Shown here piece by piece: positions 34,103 to 43,079 of a stretch of DNA of 64,000 bases. Position 1 is the stretch's first letter. Each line of letters begins with the position of its first letter. The position numbers were made by a program, and so were the translations under genes. The notes under the pieces were generated by a model. It saw only the letters and a list, made by a program, of their open reading frames with translations, did not search any database and had not been told where the DNA came from. Location of the stretch: positions 124,001-188,000 of the forward strand of contig CAWASE010000001.1 of assembly GCA_963784675.1 (NCBI GenBank). The letters are read 5' to 3'. The DNA is from SCTD01 sp963784675. Lineage in GTDB: Bacteria; Actinomycetota; Actinomycetes; Mycobacteriales; SCTD01.

Positions 34103-34918
34103 TCAGCGACGCCGTGCGCGGTAGAGCGTCTCCTGGGCCAACGAGGCCAGCAGGGTCCCGTCGGGTGCCCACAGCCGTCCGGAGTAGAGGCCTCGCCCGT
34201 GACCCACCGACCGGGCCGTGAGGTCCATCAGGACCCAGTCGCCCGGGCACGAGGGGCGGTGGAACCAGACCGCGTGGTCCAGCGTCTGCTGCTGCTTGTC
34301 GGCGCTGCTGGCCAGCCGCGAGTTGCCGGTGTACAGATCGCTCAGGTAGGTCAGGACCGCGGCGTCCAGCAGCGGGTCTCCCGTCGGCAGGGGCTCGGCG
34401 CAGCGCATCCACACCTGGGTCGGGTAGGCGTGCAACGCGTGCCGCTGCGGCGGCACCGACTGCTCGAAGCCGATCAGCCGCGGCGGCACCTGGGCGTCGC
34501 GGGGCGGCTCGACAGCAGGCATCGACTGCGGCGTCTCGTCGACCGCCGACGGGTCGTCGACGGCGAAGGAGGCCGCCAGGTTCAGGATCACCTCGCCGCC
34601 CTGCCGTGCCACCACCCGGCGCGCCGAGAAGCTGCCTCCGTCGCGGTCCCGGTCGACGGTGAACACCACGGGCTCGCTGCTGTCGCCCGGACGCAGGAAG
34701 TACCCGTGCAGCGAGTGCGGCGCCCGCGCGGGCGGCACCGTACGGCCGGCGGCCAGCAGCGCCTGGGCGGCCACCTGCCCACCGAACAGCGGGTAGCGCT
34801 CGGCGAACACCGCGACCGACCGGAACAGGTCGCGGTCCAGCTGCTCCAGGGTGAGCACGTCCACGAGCCGGACCCCGGGCGGCGGCAGCTCGTCGGGCGG
34901 CGTGCGGAACTCGGTCAT
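34103..34918 (-). CDS. tesB: Acyl-CoA thioesterase II (TesB-like)
   Basis: A 271-residue double-hotdog thioesterase. The first half includes VFGGQVAAQALLAAGRTV-type sequence (here LFGGQVAAQALLAAGRTVPPAR) and HSLHGYFLRPGDSSEPVVFTVDRDRDGGSFSARRVVARQ. The second has YLSDLYTGNSRL, LDHAVWFHRPSCPGDWVLMDLTARSVGHGRGLYSGRLW and the Asp/Thr/Gln-type catalytic positions of TesB. Predicted to release free fatty acid from acyl-CoA. ATG 34918 follows TACCGT by 7 nt. The decarboxylase-like gene lies 60 bp downstream with its own promoter. Confidence 0.92.
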   Translation of the reverse strand: MTEFRTPPDELPPPGVRLVDVLTLEQLDRDLFRSVAVFAERYPLFGGQVAAQALLAAGRTVPPARAPHSLHGYFLRPGDSSEPVVFTVDRDRDGGSFSARRVVARQGGEVILNLAASFAVDDPSAVDETPQSMPAVEPPRDAQVPPRLIGFEQSVPPQRHALHAYPTQVWMRCAEPLPTGDPLLDAAVLTYLSDLYTGNSRLASSADKQQQTLDHAVWFHRPSCPGDWVLMDLTARSVGHGRGLYSGRLWAPDGTLLASLAQETLYRARRR

Positions 34919-34925
34919 CGACGGC

Positions 34926-34931
34926 ACGGTA
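34926..34931 (-). promoter_or_regulatory. -10 box of tesB
   Basis: TACCGT on the minus strand, 7 nt before ATG 34918. Leaderless arrangement. Confidence 0.45.
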
Positions 34932-34981
34932 GCGGCGTGCGCACGCCCTGCGCGGGCGTGGTCATCGTGGACACTGGAACC

Positions 34982-36778
34982 GTGACCGCACCGGAACAGC
35001 ACGCCCCGCCCGTGTACGGCATCGCCGCCGGGGCGGTCCTGCACGCGCACGCCGGCGACACCCTGGAACCTGCGGTCCTGCTGCACACCTTCCTGCCGCC
35101 CGGCGTCGCCGAGCTGTTCCGGACCGAGCCCGCCCGCGTCGACGTCCACAGCGACGGTCCGGGGTCGCCCACCCTGACGGTGCGGCTGCTGGTCGGCGGC
35201 ACCGCGCTGTCGTGGCAGCTGCCCGTGGCGCCGTTCGTGGCGGCGCTGCCGGGCCAGTCCGGCGACGACGGCCGGATGGTGCTGCTGGGCGTCGTCGACG
35301 CCGAGCCCGACGCCGGCTTCCATGCCGTCGCCGCCGACTGCGAGCACCTCGCCGCCGAGCTGCAGCTGCCGGTGGCCGACCTCGTCGAGGCGCTGCGCGG
35401 GCGCCTCACGACCTGGCTGGCCGACGACCTCGAGCTGCTCATGCACGACGACGCCCACGACCGCGCTGTCGACCGCTCCCCCGCCCAGACCCTGGCGTCC
35501 GCGGTGCTGACCACCTATCGCGGCGAGCTGGACGCCGAGCAGGCCACCTCGCGGCTGGTGCGCGCCCTGGAGCTCGCCCCGGACGAGTACACGACCGAGC
35601 TCGGGGCCAGACTCTGCTCGGCGCTGGCGGCGGCGGTGCTGCGCAGCGGGGAGACGGCTCTGGCCGAGGCCACGACAGCCACCGGGCCGTTCGAGAGCGA
35701 GACGCTGCGTCAGCTCGGCGGCCTGCCCGCGGCGCTCTCGGGCGTCGCGGTCCCGCTGCGGACCGAGACGACGATGGACTTCCTGCTCGCCGGGCCCGAC
35801 CGCGACGACGCCGTGCGCTCGGCCGTGAGCATCATCGCCCGCCTGGCGCGGCACGGCTTCGGGACCGACCTGCCCGACGACGAGGTGCTGCGACGGCTCG
35901 GCATGGTCGACGACCGCGGTCTGGCCCGGCTCGCGACGCTGTGGGTGCAGCTCGCCGCGGGGGCGGCCCGGGAACCCGCCGGCGACCCACTGGTGGCTCG
36001 TGAGGTCGGCGAGCGGGCCGAGGCCGAGGCCGAGGCGGGTCTGAGCTGGTTGGCCACCACCGCCGCGGCCCTGGTCGGCGCCGGCCTCGAGGTCGTCGGT
36101 CGCAACGTCGGTCGCATCGCGGAGCAGGTCCAGGCGGTGCAGGAGCTGCTGGAGGCCGAGGAGCCGACCCTGGACCACGCCGTGGCCGCGGCGAGCGCCT
36201 GCCTGTCGCTGGCCCGGCTCGTGCGCAACCGGGCCGGCATCGGGCCGGGCACCTGGTTGCACCTGCCCGCGCCCCTGGTGGCCGCGGTCGTGCTCGAGCA
36301 GTGGGCCGACGGGCTGGCGGCCGAGGTCGTCGTCGACCTGCTGGACGAGCTGCTCGACGACGACGTCGAACCGGCCGACGTCCTCGACGGGCTCGTGTGC
36401 GCCACCGCCCAGCTGCTGGTCGAGTCCGATCCGCACGACGACCCCGCCGCGCTGCAGACGCAGGTCGACGCCGCCCTGAGCGCGGTGCCGAGCGGGCCCC
36501 GCTCGGCCCGCTGGCTGCTGGTCACCTGCCTGGGCGAGGCGAACGTGCACGACCCCGCCGCCGTCGCGCTGGCGCCCTATCTCCCCCGCGAGCACACAGA
36601 TCCCGACCGGGCTGCCGAGAAGGCCGGCCGACAGGGCATCCTGGCGGCGGGCCTGCGCACCGTCCGGGCCTTGGCCGACAGCTTCGGTGACGCCGCCCAG
36701 CTGCCACGCCCGGTCTCGCTCGGGGTGTTCCTGTCCAGCGCGTTGTCCGAGCACGAGCTGCTGCGCCGCCCGCTCTGA
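34982..36778 (+). CDS. Large uncharacterised protein
   Basis: A 598-residue soluble protein that I do not recognise. Residues 1-140 look beta-rich (VYGIAAGAVLHAHAGDTL, TLTVRLLVGGTALSWQLPV, RMVLLGVVDAEPD). The rest is Ala/Leu/Asp/Glu-rich and almost wholly helical, with acidic clusters such as VVDLLDELLDDDVEPADVLDGL. There is no signal peptide, membrane segment, Cys pattern or nucleotide-binding motif. The frame is continuous with good third-position GC bias, so the gene is real. GTG 34982 follows GACACT by 6 nt, a weak -10 match. It is divergent from tesB and precedes tldD by 43 bp with a separate -10 box. Function unknown. Confidence 0.65.
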   Translation: MTAPEQHAPPVYGIAAGAVLHAHAGDTLEPAVLLHTFLPPGVAELFRTEPARVDVHSDGPGSPTLTVRLLVGGTALSWQLPVAPFVAALPGQSGDDGRMVLLGVVDAEPDAGFHAVAADCEHLAAELQLPVADLVEALRGRLTTWLADDLELLMHDDAHDRAVDRSPAQTLASAVLTTYRGELDAEQATSRLVRALELAPDEYTTELGARLCSALAAAVLRSGETALAEATTATGPFESETLRQLGGLPAALSGVAVPLRTETTMDFLLAGPDRDDAVRSAVSIIARLARHGFGTDLPDDEVLRRLGMVDDRGLARLATLWVQLAAGAAREPAGDPLVAREVGERAEAEAEAGLSWLATTAAALVGAGLEVVGRNVGRIAEQVQAVQELLEAEEPTLDHAVAAASACLSLARLVRNRAGIGPGTWLHLPAPLVAAVVLEQWADGLAAEVVVDLLDELLDDDVEPADVLDGLVCATAQLLVESDPHDDPAALQTQVDAALSAVPSGPRSARWLLVTCLGEANVHDPAAVALAPYLPREHTDPDRAAEKAGRQGILAAGLRTVRALADSFGDAAQLPRPVSLGVFLSSALSEHELLRRPL

Positions 36779-36808
36779 GCCGTCCCGAGGCGAGCCCGGT
36801 CGCGTCAC

Positions 36809-36814
36809 TAGGCT
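36809..36814 (+). promoter_or_regulatory. -10 box of tldD
   Basis: TAGGCT, 7 nt before GTG 36822. Confidence 0.45.
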
Positions 36815-36821
36815 GGACGCC

Positions 36822-38363
36822 GTGAGCTCTCCTCCCGCCGACCGGATCGCTGCCGAGTTCCTGGACCTCCCGCTGCAGGCAGCGGCGGCGGCAGCCCTGC
36901 AGGCGGCCACCGACGCAGGTGCGTCGCACGCCGACGTCCGGATCGAGCGCCATCGCGGCCAGGACCTGTCGCTGCGCAACGGTCGGCTCGAGGGGTTGCA
37001 GGACGCCGTGTCGGTGGGGCTCGCCGTGCGCGTGGTCGTCGACGGCACCTGGGGGTTCAGCGCAGGCCCTGACGTCGGCGTCGACGACGCGGTGCGCCAG
37101 GCACGTCGCGCCGTCGCGACCGCCCGTGCGTCGCGGCCGCTGAACACCGAGCAGGTCGAGCTCGCCGCCGAGCCCGTCCACGCCGACCGGACCTGGGTCT
37201 CGGCCTACGAGATCGACCCCTTCACCGTCGACCCGAGCGAGAAGGTGGCGCTGTTCGCCGCCTGGAGCCAGGCGCTGCTGGCCAGCGACGACGTCGACCA
37301 CGTGGACGTCTCGCTGCAGCAGGTGCTGGAGAACAAGTTCTATGCCGACACCGCCGGCACCTCGACGACCCAGCAGCGGGTGCGGCTGCAGCCGCGGCTG
37401 ACCGCCACGCGGGTCGACCCCGGTGGCGGCTTCGAGACGATGCGCACCAACGCCCCTCCCGCGGCACGCGGCTGGGAGTACCTCACCGACACCCACTGGG
37501 ACTGGACCGACGAGCTGGCCCGGATGCCGGAGCGCCTCGCGGAGAAGGCGAAGGCGTCGTCGGTCGAACCCGGCCGGTACGACCTGGTCCTGGATCCCAC
37601 CAACCTCTGGCTCACGATCCACGAGTCGGTCGGCCACGCCACCGAGCTGGACCGGGCCCTCGGCTACGAGGCTGCCTACGCCGGCACGTCGTTCGCGACG
37701 CTCGACCAGCTCGGTTCGCTGCGCTACGGCACCGACGTCATGCAGGTCACCGGTGACCGCACCACCCCGCACGGGCTCGCCAGCATCGGCTACGACGACG
37801 AAGGCGTGCAGACGCAGGCCTGGGACATCGTCCGCGACGGGGTCCTCGTCGGCTACCAGCTGGACCGACGGATGGCCCGGCAGAACGCCGCCGCGCTGGG
37901 GACGACACCGGGCGACGCCCGCTCCAACGGCTGCGCGTTCGCCGACTCACCGTTGCACGTACCGGTGCAGCGCATGGCCAACGTCTCGCTGCAGCCCGCA
38001 CCCGGCGGACCCTCGACCGAAGAGCTGATCGCCGGCGTCGACCGGGGCATCTACGTCGTCGGGGACAAGAGCTGGTCGATCGACATGCAGCGCTACAACT
38101 TCCAGTTCACCGGGCAGCGCTTCTACGAGATCCGCGGCGGTCGGATCGTCGGCCAGCTGCGCGACGTCGCCTACCAGGCCACCACGACGGAGTTCTGGGG
38201 CTCGCTCGCGGCGGTCGGCGGGCCGCAGACCTACCTGCTCGGTGGAGCCTTCAACTGCGGGAAGGCCCAGCCGGGGCAGATCGCTGCGGTGTCGCACGGC
38301 TGCCCCACCGCGCTGTTCCGCGGCGTCAGCGTCCTGAACACCGCTCGCGAGGGGGGCCGATGA
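36822..38363 (+). CDS. tldD: TldD-type metalloprotease subunit
   Basis: A 513-residue TldD/PmbA-family protein. HESVGHATELD gives the HExxxH zinc motif, found only in the catalytic TldD subunit. SHADVRIERHRGQDLSLRNGRLEG, IGYDDEGVQTQAWDIVRDG, ARQNAAALGTTPGDARSNG and IYVVGDKSWSIDMQRYNFQFTGQ are conserved TldD blocks. With TldE it forms a heterodimeric protease that trims unfolded peptides and matures some modified peptides in other bacteria. It overlaps tldE by 4 bp. No precursor-peptide gene is seen nearby. Confidence 0.93.
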   Translation: MSSPPADRIAAEFLDLPLQAAAAAALQAATDAGASHADVRIERHRGQDLSLRNGRLEGLQDAVSVGLAVRVVVDGTWGFSAGPDVGVDDAVRQARRAVATARASRPLNTEQVELAAEPVHADRTWVSAYEIDPFTVDPSEKVALFAAWSQALLASDDVDHVDVSLQQVLENKFYADTAGTSTTQQRVRLQPRLTATRVDPGGGFETMRTNAPPAARGWEYLTDTHWDWTDELARMPERLAEKAKASSVEPGRYDLVLDPTNLWLTIHESVGHATELDRALGYEAAYAGTSFATLDQLGSLRYGTDVMQVTGDRTTPHGLASIGYDDEGVQTQAWDIVRDGVLVGYQLDRRMARQNAAALGTTPGDARSNGCAFADSPLHVPVQRMANVSLQPAPGGPSTEELIAGVDRGIYVVGDKSWSIDMQRYNFQFTGQRFYEIRGGRIVGQLRDVAYQATTTEFWGSLAAVGGPQTYLLGGAFNCGKAQPGQIAAVSHGCPTALFRGVSVLNTAREGGR

Positions 38364-39706
38364 ACGGGTCCGAGATCGTCGAGCGCGTCCTGGCGCTGTC
38401 GCGCGCCGACGGGTGCATCGTCGTGGTCGAGCAGAGCAGCAGCGCGAACCTGCGCTGGGCCAACAGCACGCTCACCACCAACGGCGCCACGGACTCCCGC
38501 TCGGTCTCGGTGGTGAGCGTGGTCGGGCAGTCCGTCGGGCTGCGGTCGGCGACCGTGCTGGACGACCTCGGGTCGCTGGTGCGGGCGTCGGAGCAGGCCG
38601 CCCGCGACGCCTCGCCCGCCGAGGACGCCGGTCCCCTCGTCGAGGGCGGCGCCGACGCCGACTTCACCGAGCCGGCCGCACCGGGCTCGCCCGACGTGTT
38701 CGGGCGGCTCGCCGCCGAGCTCGGGGAGGCGTTCGGCCGCCGCGACGGCGTGAGCCGGTTCGGCTACGCCAGCAACGACCTGACGACCCTGTGGCTGGGC
38801 ACGTCGACCGGGCTGCGCCGCCGCCACGTGCAGCCGACGGGCTACGTCGAGGTGACCGGCAAGAGCAGCGGCGGCTCGTCGTGGGCAGGCGCGCACACCC
38901 GCGACTGGTCCGACGTCAGCGTGCCGGCGCTCGATGCCGAGCTGCGGCGCAGGCTCGGCTGGGGCGAGCGCAGCCTGGACCTGCCGGCCGGTCGCTACGA
39001 GACGATCCTGCCGCCGAGCGCCGTCGCCGACCTGATGGCGTACGCCTACTGGACCGCCTCCGGTCGCAGCGCCGCCGAGGGCCGCACGGTGTTCGGACGG
39101 GCGGGGGGCGGCACCCGGGTCGGTGAGCACCTGGGCCCGGCGGGGCTGCGGCTGTGGAGCGACCCGCTCGAGCCGCGGCTGGCGACGACGCCGTTCTGCG
39201 CCAGCACCTCGTCGTCGTCGATGACGAGCGTGTTCGACGCGGGTCTGCCGCTCGCGGCCACCGACTGGATGGCCGACGGCGCGCTGACGGCGCTGGTGCA
39301 GACCAGGGCCTCGGCGCGCAGCACCGGGGCGCCGGTGACGCCCTACGTCCACGGCCTGTCGATGGACGGGGGCGGGACGGCGAGCACCGACGAGATGGTG
39401 GCCGCCACGACGCGCGGGCTGCTGCTGACCTGCATGTGGTACATCCGCGAGGTCGATCCGGAGACGCTGCTGCTGACCGGGTTGACGCGCGACGGCGTGT
39501 ACCTCGTCGAGGACGGTGAGGTGGTCGGGCGGGTCAACAACTTCCGCTGGAACGAGAGCCCGGTCGGCCTGCTCGGACGCATCGCGGAGGTGGGACGCAG
39601 CGAGCTGTGCCTGCCGCGGGAGTGGAGCGACGACTTCACCTGGACCCGGATGCCGACGCTGCGTGTCCCCGACTTCAACATGAGCTCGGTGAGCCAGGCG
39701 TCCTGA
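38360..39706 (+). CDS. tldE: TldE/PmbA-type protease subunit
   Basis: A 448-residue TldD/PmbA-family protein lacking the HExxxH motif, as expected of the TldE (PmbA) partner. ANLRWANSTLTTNGATDSRSVSV aligns with the family N-terminal domain. LPPSAVADLMAYAYWTASGRSAAEGRTVF and GGGTASTDEMVAATTRGLLLTCMWYIREVD belong to the beta-rich C-terminal domain. ATG overlaps the tldD stop (ATGA), consistent with 1:1 synthesis of the heterodimer. Confidence 0.9.
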   Translation: MNGSEIVERVLALSRADGCIVVVEQSSSANLRWANSTLTTNGATDSRSVSVVSVVGQSVGLRSATVLDDLGSLVRASEQAARDASPAEDAGPLVEGGADADFTEPAAPGSPDVFGRLAAELGEAFGRRDGVSRFGYASNDLTTLWLGTSTGLRRRHVQPTGYVEVTGKSSGGSSWAGAHTRDWSDVSVPALDAELRRRLGWGERSLDLPAGRYETILPPSAVADLMAYAYWTASGRSAAEGRTVFGRAGGGTRVGEHLGPAGLRLWSDPLEPRLATTPFCASTSSSSMTSVFDAGLPLAATDWMADGALTALVQTRASARSTGAPVTPYVHGLSMDGGGTASTDEMVAATTRGLLLTCMWYIREVDPETLLLTGLTRDGVYLVEDGEVVGRVNNFRWNESPVGLLGRIAEVGRSELCLPREWSDDFTWTRMPTLRVPDFNMSSVSQAS

Positions 39707-39721
39707 CCGGAGCCGGCGACG

Positions 39722-39765
39722 CTGCTCCCGCGACCCCTGCTGCCGCGACCCTGCTCCCGCGAGCC
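39722..39765. repeat. Short tandem array after tldE
   Basis: Three adjacent units: CTGCTCCCGCGACCC, CTGCTGCCGCGACC and CTGCTCCCGCGAGCC (15, 14 and 15 bp), starting 16 bp after the tldE stop. Confidence 0.6.
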
Positions 39766-39790
39766 GGGGCAGCAGCAGCGGACACGTCAC

Positions 39791-39796
39791 TAGGCT
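39791..39796 (+). promoter_or_regulatory. -10 box of thiamine-binding protein gene
   Basis: TAGGCT, 6 nt before GTG 39803, the same hexamer as at tldD. Confidence 0.45.
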
Positions 39797-39802
39797 GAGC
39801 GC

Positions 39803-40120
39803 GTGATCGTCGCCTTCAGCATCAGCCCGGCCGGCTCCGACCCGGACGGCGGTGTCGCCGAGGCTGTCGCCGAGGCGGTCCGCGTCGTGCGGGCCAGCGG
39901 CCTGCCGCACGAGACCAACGCCATGTTCACCAACGTCGAGGGTGAGTGGGACGAGGTGATGGACGTCGTCAAGCGCGCCGTGGACGCGGTCGCCGCGGCG
40001 TCGCCCCGGGTGTCGCTGGTGCTCAAGGCCGACCTCCGCCCCGGATACACCGACCAGCTGACCGCCAAGGTCGCCCGCATCGACGCGCTGCTCGAGGACA
40101 GGCCCGACCCCGCGCACTAG
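39803..40120 (+). CDS. MTH1187/YkoF-like thiamine-binding family protein
   Basis: A 105-residue protein of the MTH1187 (UPF0045) family. The start VIVAFSISPAG, GLPHETNAMFTNVEGEWDEVMDVVKRAV and RVSLVLKADLRPGY, then TDQLTAKVARID, match throughout. Structures in the family bind thiamine or a related ligand as tetramers; the physiological role is unclear. Its TAG stop overlaps the -10 box of the next gene. Confidence 0.85.
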   Translation: MIVAFSISPAGSDPDGGVAEAVAEAVRVVRASGLPHETNAMFTNVEGEWDEVMDVVKRAVDAVAAASPRVSLVLKADLRPGYTDQLTAKVARIDALLEDRPDPAH

Positions 40121-40123
40121 CCT
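40118..40123 (+). promoter_or_regulatory. -10 box of DEAD-box helicase gene, overlapping a stop codon
   Basis: TAGCCT, 8 nt before GTG 40132. Its first three bases are the TAG stop of the preceding gene. Confidence 0.45.
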
Positions 40124-40131
40124 TGACGCAC

Positions 40132-41802
40132 GTGACCACTCCCTTTGCCGACCTGGACCTGCGCCCCGAGCTGCAGCAGGAGCTGGCCACCCTCGGCTAC
40201 GAAGAACCCACCCCGATCCAGCGCGAGGCCATCCCCGTCCTGCTGTCGGGCCGGGACGTGCTCGGCCAGGCCGCCACCGGGACCGGCAAGACCGCGGCCT
40301 TCGCGCTGCCGCTGCTGCAGCGCCTGGGCACCCAGCCCCGCGGCAAGGACCCGGTCGCCCTGGTGCTGGCGCCGACGCGCGAGCTCGCGATGCAGGTGTC
40401 GGAGGCGGTGCACCGCTACGGCCGCTCGCTCGGCGCCCGTGTGCTGCCGGTGTACGGCGGGCAGCCGATCGGCCGCCAGCTGCGCGAGCTGCAGCGCGGG
40501 GTAGACGTCGTCGTCGCGACCCCCGGCCGCGCCCTGGACCACCTGGCGCGCGGCACGCTGCGCCTGGGCTCGATCGAGGTCGTCGTGCTGGACGAGGCCG
40601 ACGAGATGCTCGACATGGGCTTTGCCGAGGACATCGAGGCGCTGCTGGACGCCGCGCCCGTCGAGCGTCAGACGGTGCTGTTCTCGGCCACCATCGCGCC
40701 GCACATCGAGCGGATCGCCCGCAAGCACCTGAAAGATCCCGTCCGCATCGCCATCGCGCGCGAGTCGCTGGAGCAGGGCGCCTCGCCGCAGGTGCGGCAG
40801 AGCGCCTACGTCGTCGCCCGCGCCCACAAGCCGGCGGCGCTGGGCCGCGTGCTCGACGTCGAGCAGCCCGAGGCGGCGATCGTGTTCTGCCGCACCCGCG
40901 AGGAGGTCGACTCGCTCACCGGCACGCTCAACGGCCGCGGCTACCGGGCCGAGCCGCTGCACGGCGGGATGAGCCAGGAGCAGCGCGACCGCGTGATGGG
41001 ACGGCTGCGCGGCCGCACCGCCGACCTGCTGGTGGCTACCGACGTCGCCGCCCGCGGGCTCGACGTGGACCACCTCACGCACGTCGTGAACTACAACGTC
41101 CCGTCGGCGCCCGAGGCCTACGTGCACCGCATCGGACGCGTCGGCCGCGCCGGGCGCGAAGGCGTGGCGATCACCCTCGCCGAGCCGCGCGAGCACCGGA
41201 TGCTCAAGCAGATCGAGCGGCTCACCAAGCAGAAGATCATCATGGAGACGGTGCCGACCGTCGCGGACCTGCAGCGACGCCGGCTGGAGCAGACGCGCCA
41301 GGCGCTGCGCGAGCTGCTGCTCCTGCAGGACGACTCCGCCGAGCGCTACCGCCGCGTGGTCGAGTCGCTCAGCGACGAGTTCGACGTCATGGACGTGGCG
41401 CTGGCGGCGGTACGGCTGGCTCACGAGAGCACCGGCGTCGAGGTCGACGAGCAGGACATCCCCGAGGTGGCCGCCCGTCCCGTGCACGAGGCCGCCTCCC
41501 CCTCGAGCGGCCCCGGTGAGCGCAAGGGTGCACCCGCCGAGCGGCCGAAGAAGGCACGCAACCCCGATGCCACCCGGCTGTTCATCGGCATGGGCCGTGC
41601 GGCGGGCGTGCGTCCGCAGGACCTCGTCGGCGCCATCACCGGGGAGTCCTCGCTGTCGGGCCGCGACATCGGCGCGATCGAGATCAGCGAGCGGTTCGCC
41701 CTGGTCGAGGTCCCCGCCGCCCAGGCCGAGGAGGTCATCGCCGCGCTGCGGGCCACCATGATCAAGGGCCGGAAGGCCACCGTGCGGCGGGAGAAGTTCT
41801 GA
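40132..41802 (+). CDS. DEAD-box RNA helicase with DbpA-type RNA-binding domain
   Basis: A 556-residue helicase of the DeaD/CsdA class. Q motif YEEPTPIQREAIP, Walker A GQAATGTGKT, PTRELAMQV, TPGRALDH, DEADEMLDMGF, SAT in LFSATIAPHIE, then VFCRTREEV and YVHRIGRVGRAGREG. After a helical linker (about 385-465), residues 480-556 form a DbpA RNA-binding domain (ATRLFIGMGRAAGVRPQDLVGAI, then IGAIEISERFALVEVP). Predicted role in ribosome assembly and RNA unfolding, often cold-related. Start GTG 40132 is supported by the -10 box; TTG 40123 is the alternative. Confidence 0.93.
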   Translation: MTTPFADLDLRPELQQELATLGYEEPTPIQREAIPVLLSGRDVLGQAATGTGKTAAFALPLLQRLGTQPRGKDPVALVLAPTRELAMQVSEAVHRYGRSLGARVLPVYGGQPIGRQLRELQRGVDVVVATPGRALDHLARGTLRLGSIEVVVLDEADEMLDMGFAEDIEALLDAAPVERQTVLFSATIAPHIERIARKHLKDPVRIAIARESLEQGASPQVRQSAYVVARAHKPAALGRVLDVEQPEAAIVFCRTREEVDSLTGTLNGRGYRAEPLHGGMSQEQRDRVMGRLRGRTADLLVATDVAARGLDVDHLTHVVNYNVPSAPEAYVHRIGRVGRAGREGVAITLAEPREHRMLKQIERLTKQKIIMETVPTVADLQRRRLEQTRQALRELLLLQDDSAERYRRVVESLSDEFDVMDVALAAVRLAHESTGVEVDEQDIPEVAARPVHEAASPSSGPGERKGAPAERPKKARNPDATRLFIGMGRAAGVRPQDLVGAITGESSLSGRDIGAIEISERFALVEVPAAQAEEVIAALRATMIKGRKATVRREKF

Positions 41803-41926
41803 CCCGTGGGGGCACCTGCGTGGATCTGGTGACCTGCTCGCGGGCAGGTGGGCGCCCAGCAGGGCGAGCCGGAGCCGTGGGCCAACGCGCCGTTCGCGCA
41901 GGATCCTGACCGGCGCGCCGGAGCAG

Positions 41927-42937
41927 CTACCCGTCGAGCCCGGCCAGCAGTCCGCGCACGGCCGACGGCGGAACCGCCGCGTCCAGGGCCTCGCGCAGCA
42001 GCAGGGCCAGGCTGTACCCAGGGTCGCTGCTCAGCGCCCGGTCGAGCGCGACGTTGGCCGGGGCGCCGTCGCCCTGGGCGTAGTGCACCCAGGCCAGCAC
42101 GGTGCAGACCGCGACGTCGTCGGGCGGGGGCACGATCCGCGCCACCTGGGTGAGCAGGGCCAGCAGGGCGTCCGGGCGCGCGAGCGCCCACGAGGCCACC
42201 CGGTCGCGCACCTGCAGGTCGGTCAGCGCGACGGCCAGCCGTCCCGCCGCCGCGGGCCGGACGAGCGTGCCCTCGGCCGCCTCGTCGAGCAGCGCGGCGG
42301 CGCGGTCGACCAGCTCGGTGCGCAGCGTCGCGATGCCCACCTCGTGCAGCCGCCGCACCAGCGCGGCTCCGGCCCGCCGCACGGCGCGGGCGCCGGCCTG
42401 CGGGTGCTCCGGCGCCGCGAGCGAGGCCACCAGCTCCGCCCGCGAGCCCAGGACGGCGCGGCCGGCCAGCACCCCCTCGGCGGCGACCAGGCTGAGGGCC
42501 GGCCCGGCGACCGGCGGGACCGGGGTGCCGTCGGCGGGGCAGCAGGACCGTGAGCACAGGTAGGACGACCATCGTCCGGCCGCGACGTGCAGGGCCTCGG
42601 TGAGGTCGACGCCGGCCCGCTCCAGCTCGTGCTGGAGGGCGTCGACGAGATCGTCGCGGTGGCCGTGCTCGGTCAGCACGACGACGCAGGCCGCTGTCGC
42701 GCCGTCGACGCCGAGCCTGGGCACCAGCGAGGCTGCCAGCGCCGTCTCGTCCTCCCAGGACGCGGGCAGGTCGATCCGCAGGGTGAGGCCGAGCCGGCGG
42801 CGGGGACCGCGCAGGCCCAGCAGGACCAGGCTCTCCTGCGGAGGGAAACCGCACAGGTGCGGCAGCGCCGCGACGATCTCCCCCGGGCTGGACAGCCGGG
42901 CGACGGGAGGGGTACTGGCGGCGGTGGAAGGCGTCAT
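41927..42937 (-). CDS. DUF4192 protein
   Basis: A 336-residue actinobacterial DUF4192 protein. RLSSPGEIVAALPHLCGFPPQESLVLLGLRG is the diagnostic N-terminus, with RLGLTLRIDLP following. The C-terminal third (LVARIVPPPDD-like, here TQVARIVPPPDDVAVCTVLAWVHYAQGDGAPANVALDRAL) is tetratricopeptide-like and also typical. A CSRSCCPADG segment holds three Cys. Function unknown. Divergent from the exosortase locus across a 290-bp gap. Confidence 0.85.
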   Translation of the reverse strand: MTPSTAASTPPVARLSSPGEIVAALPHLCGFPPQESLVLLGLRGPRRRLGLTLRIDLPASWEDETALAASLVPRLGVDGATAACVVVLTEHGHRDDLVDALQHELERAGVDLTEALHVAAGRWSSYLCSRSCCPADGTPVPPVAGPALSLVAAEGVLAGRAVLGSRAELVASLAAPEHPQAGARAVRRAGAALVRRLHEVGIATLRTELVDRAAALLDEAAEGTLVRPAAAGRLAVALTDLQVRDRVASWALARPDALLALLTQVARIVPPPDDVAVCTVLAWVHYAQGDGAPANVALDRALSSDPGYSLALLLREALDAAVPPSAVRGLLAGLDG

Positions 42938-43026
42938 GGCCACAGCCGACGGCAGCGGCCCGTCCGGCACCAACCTGATGTGCTCTCCTGTGGACGGACC
43001 CACCGGGCTGGACATCTCCCGGCGGG

Positions 43027-43079
43027 CGGGCGGGCGCCACCGGCCCGCCCGGCTGGAGGAACATCTGCTGAGCCAGCAG
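43027..43079. other. Two strong hairpins in the region upstream of the exosortase operon
   Basis: The 290-bp interval 42938-43227 has no gene. It contains a perfect 9-bp stem, CGGGCGGGC (43027-43035) with GCCCGCCCG (43043-43051) and a 7-nt loop, then a 6-bp stem CTGCTG (43065-43070) with CAGCAG (43074-43079) and a 3-nt loop. Both would lie in the 5' leader of the exosortase mRNA if it starts near the DUF4192 gene. I see no match to a known riboswitch consensus. Confidence 0.5.

Noticed and set aside
34103..37147. 1014-residue minus-strand frame opposite the uncharacterised gene
   Set aside because: Only the TesB part is protein-like. The upstream portion is antisense to the plus-strand genes and has Gly/Arg/Gln composition without motifs.
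43027..43079. Cyclic-di-nucleotide riboswitch before the exosortase operon
   Set aside because: The hairpins are present, but none of the conserved unpaired motifs of the GEMM or ydaO classes can be found.
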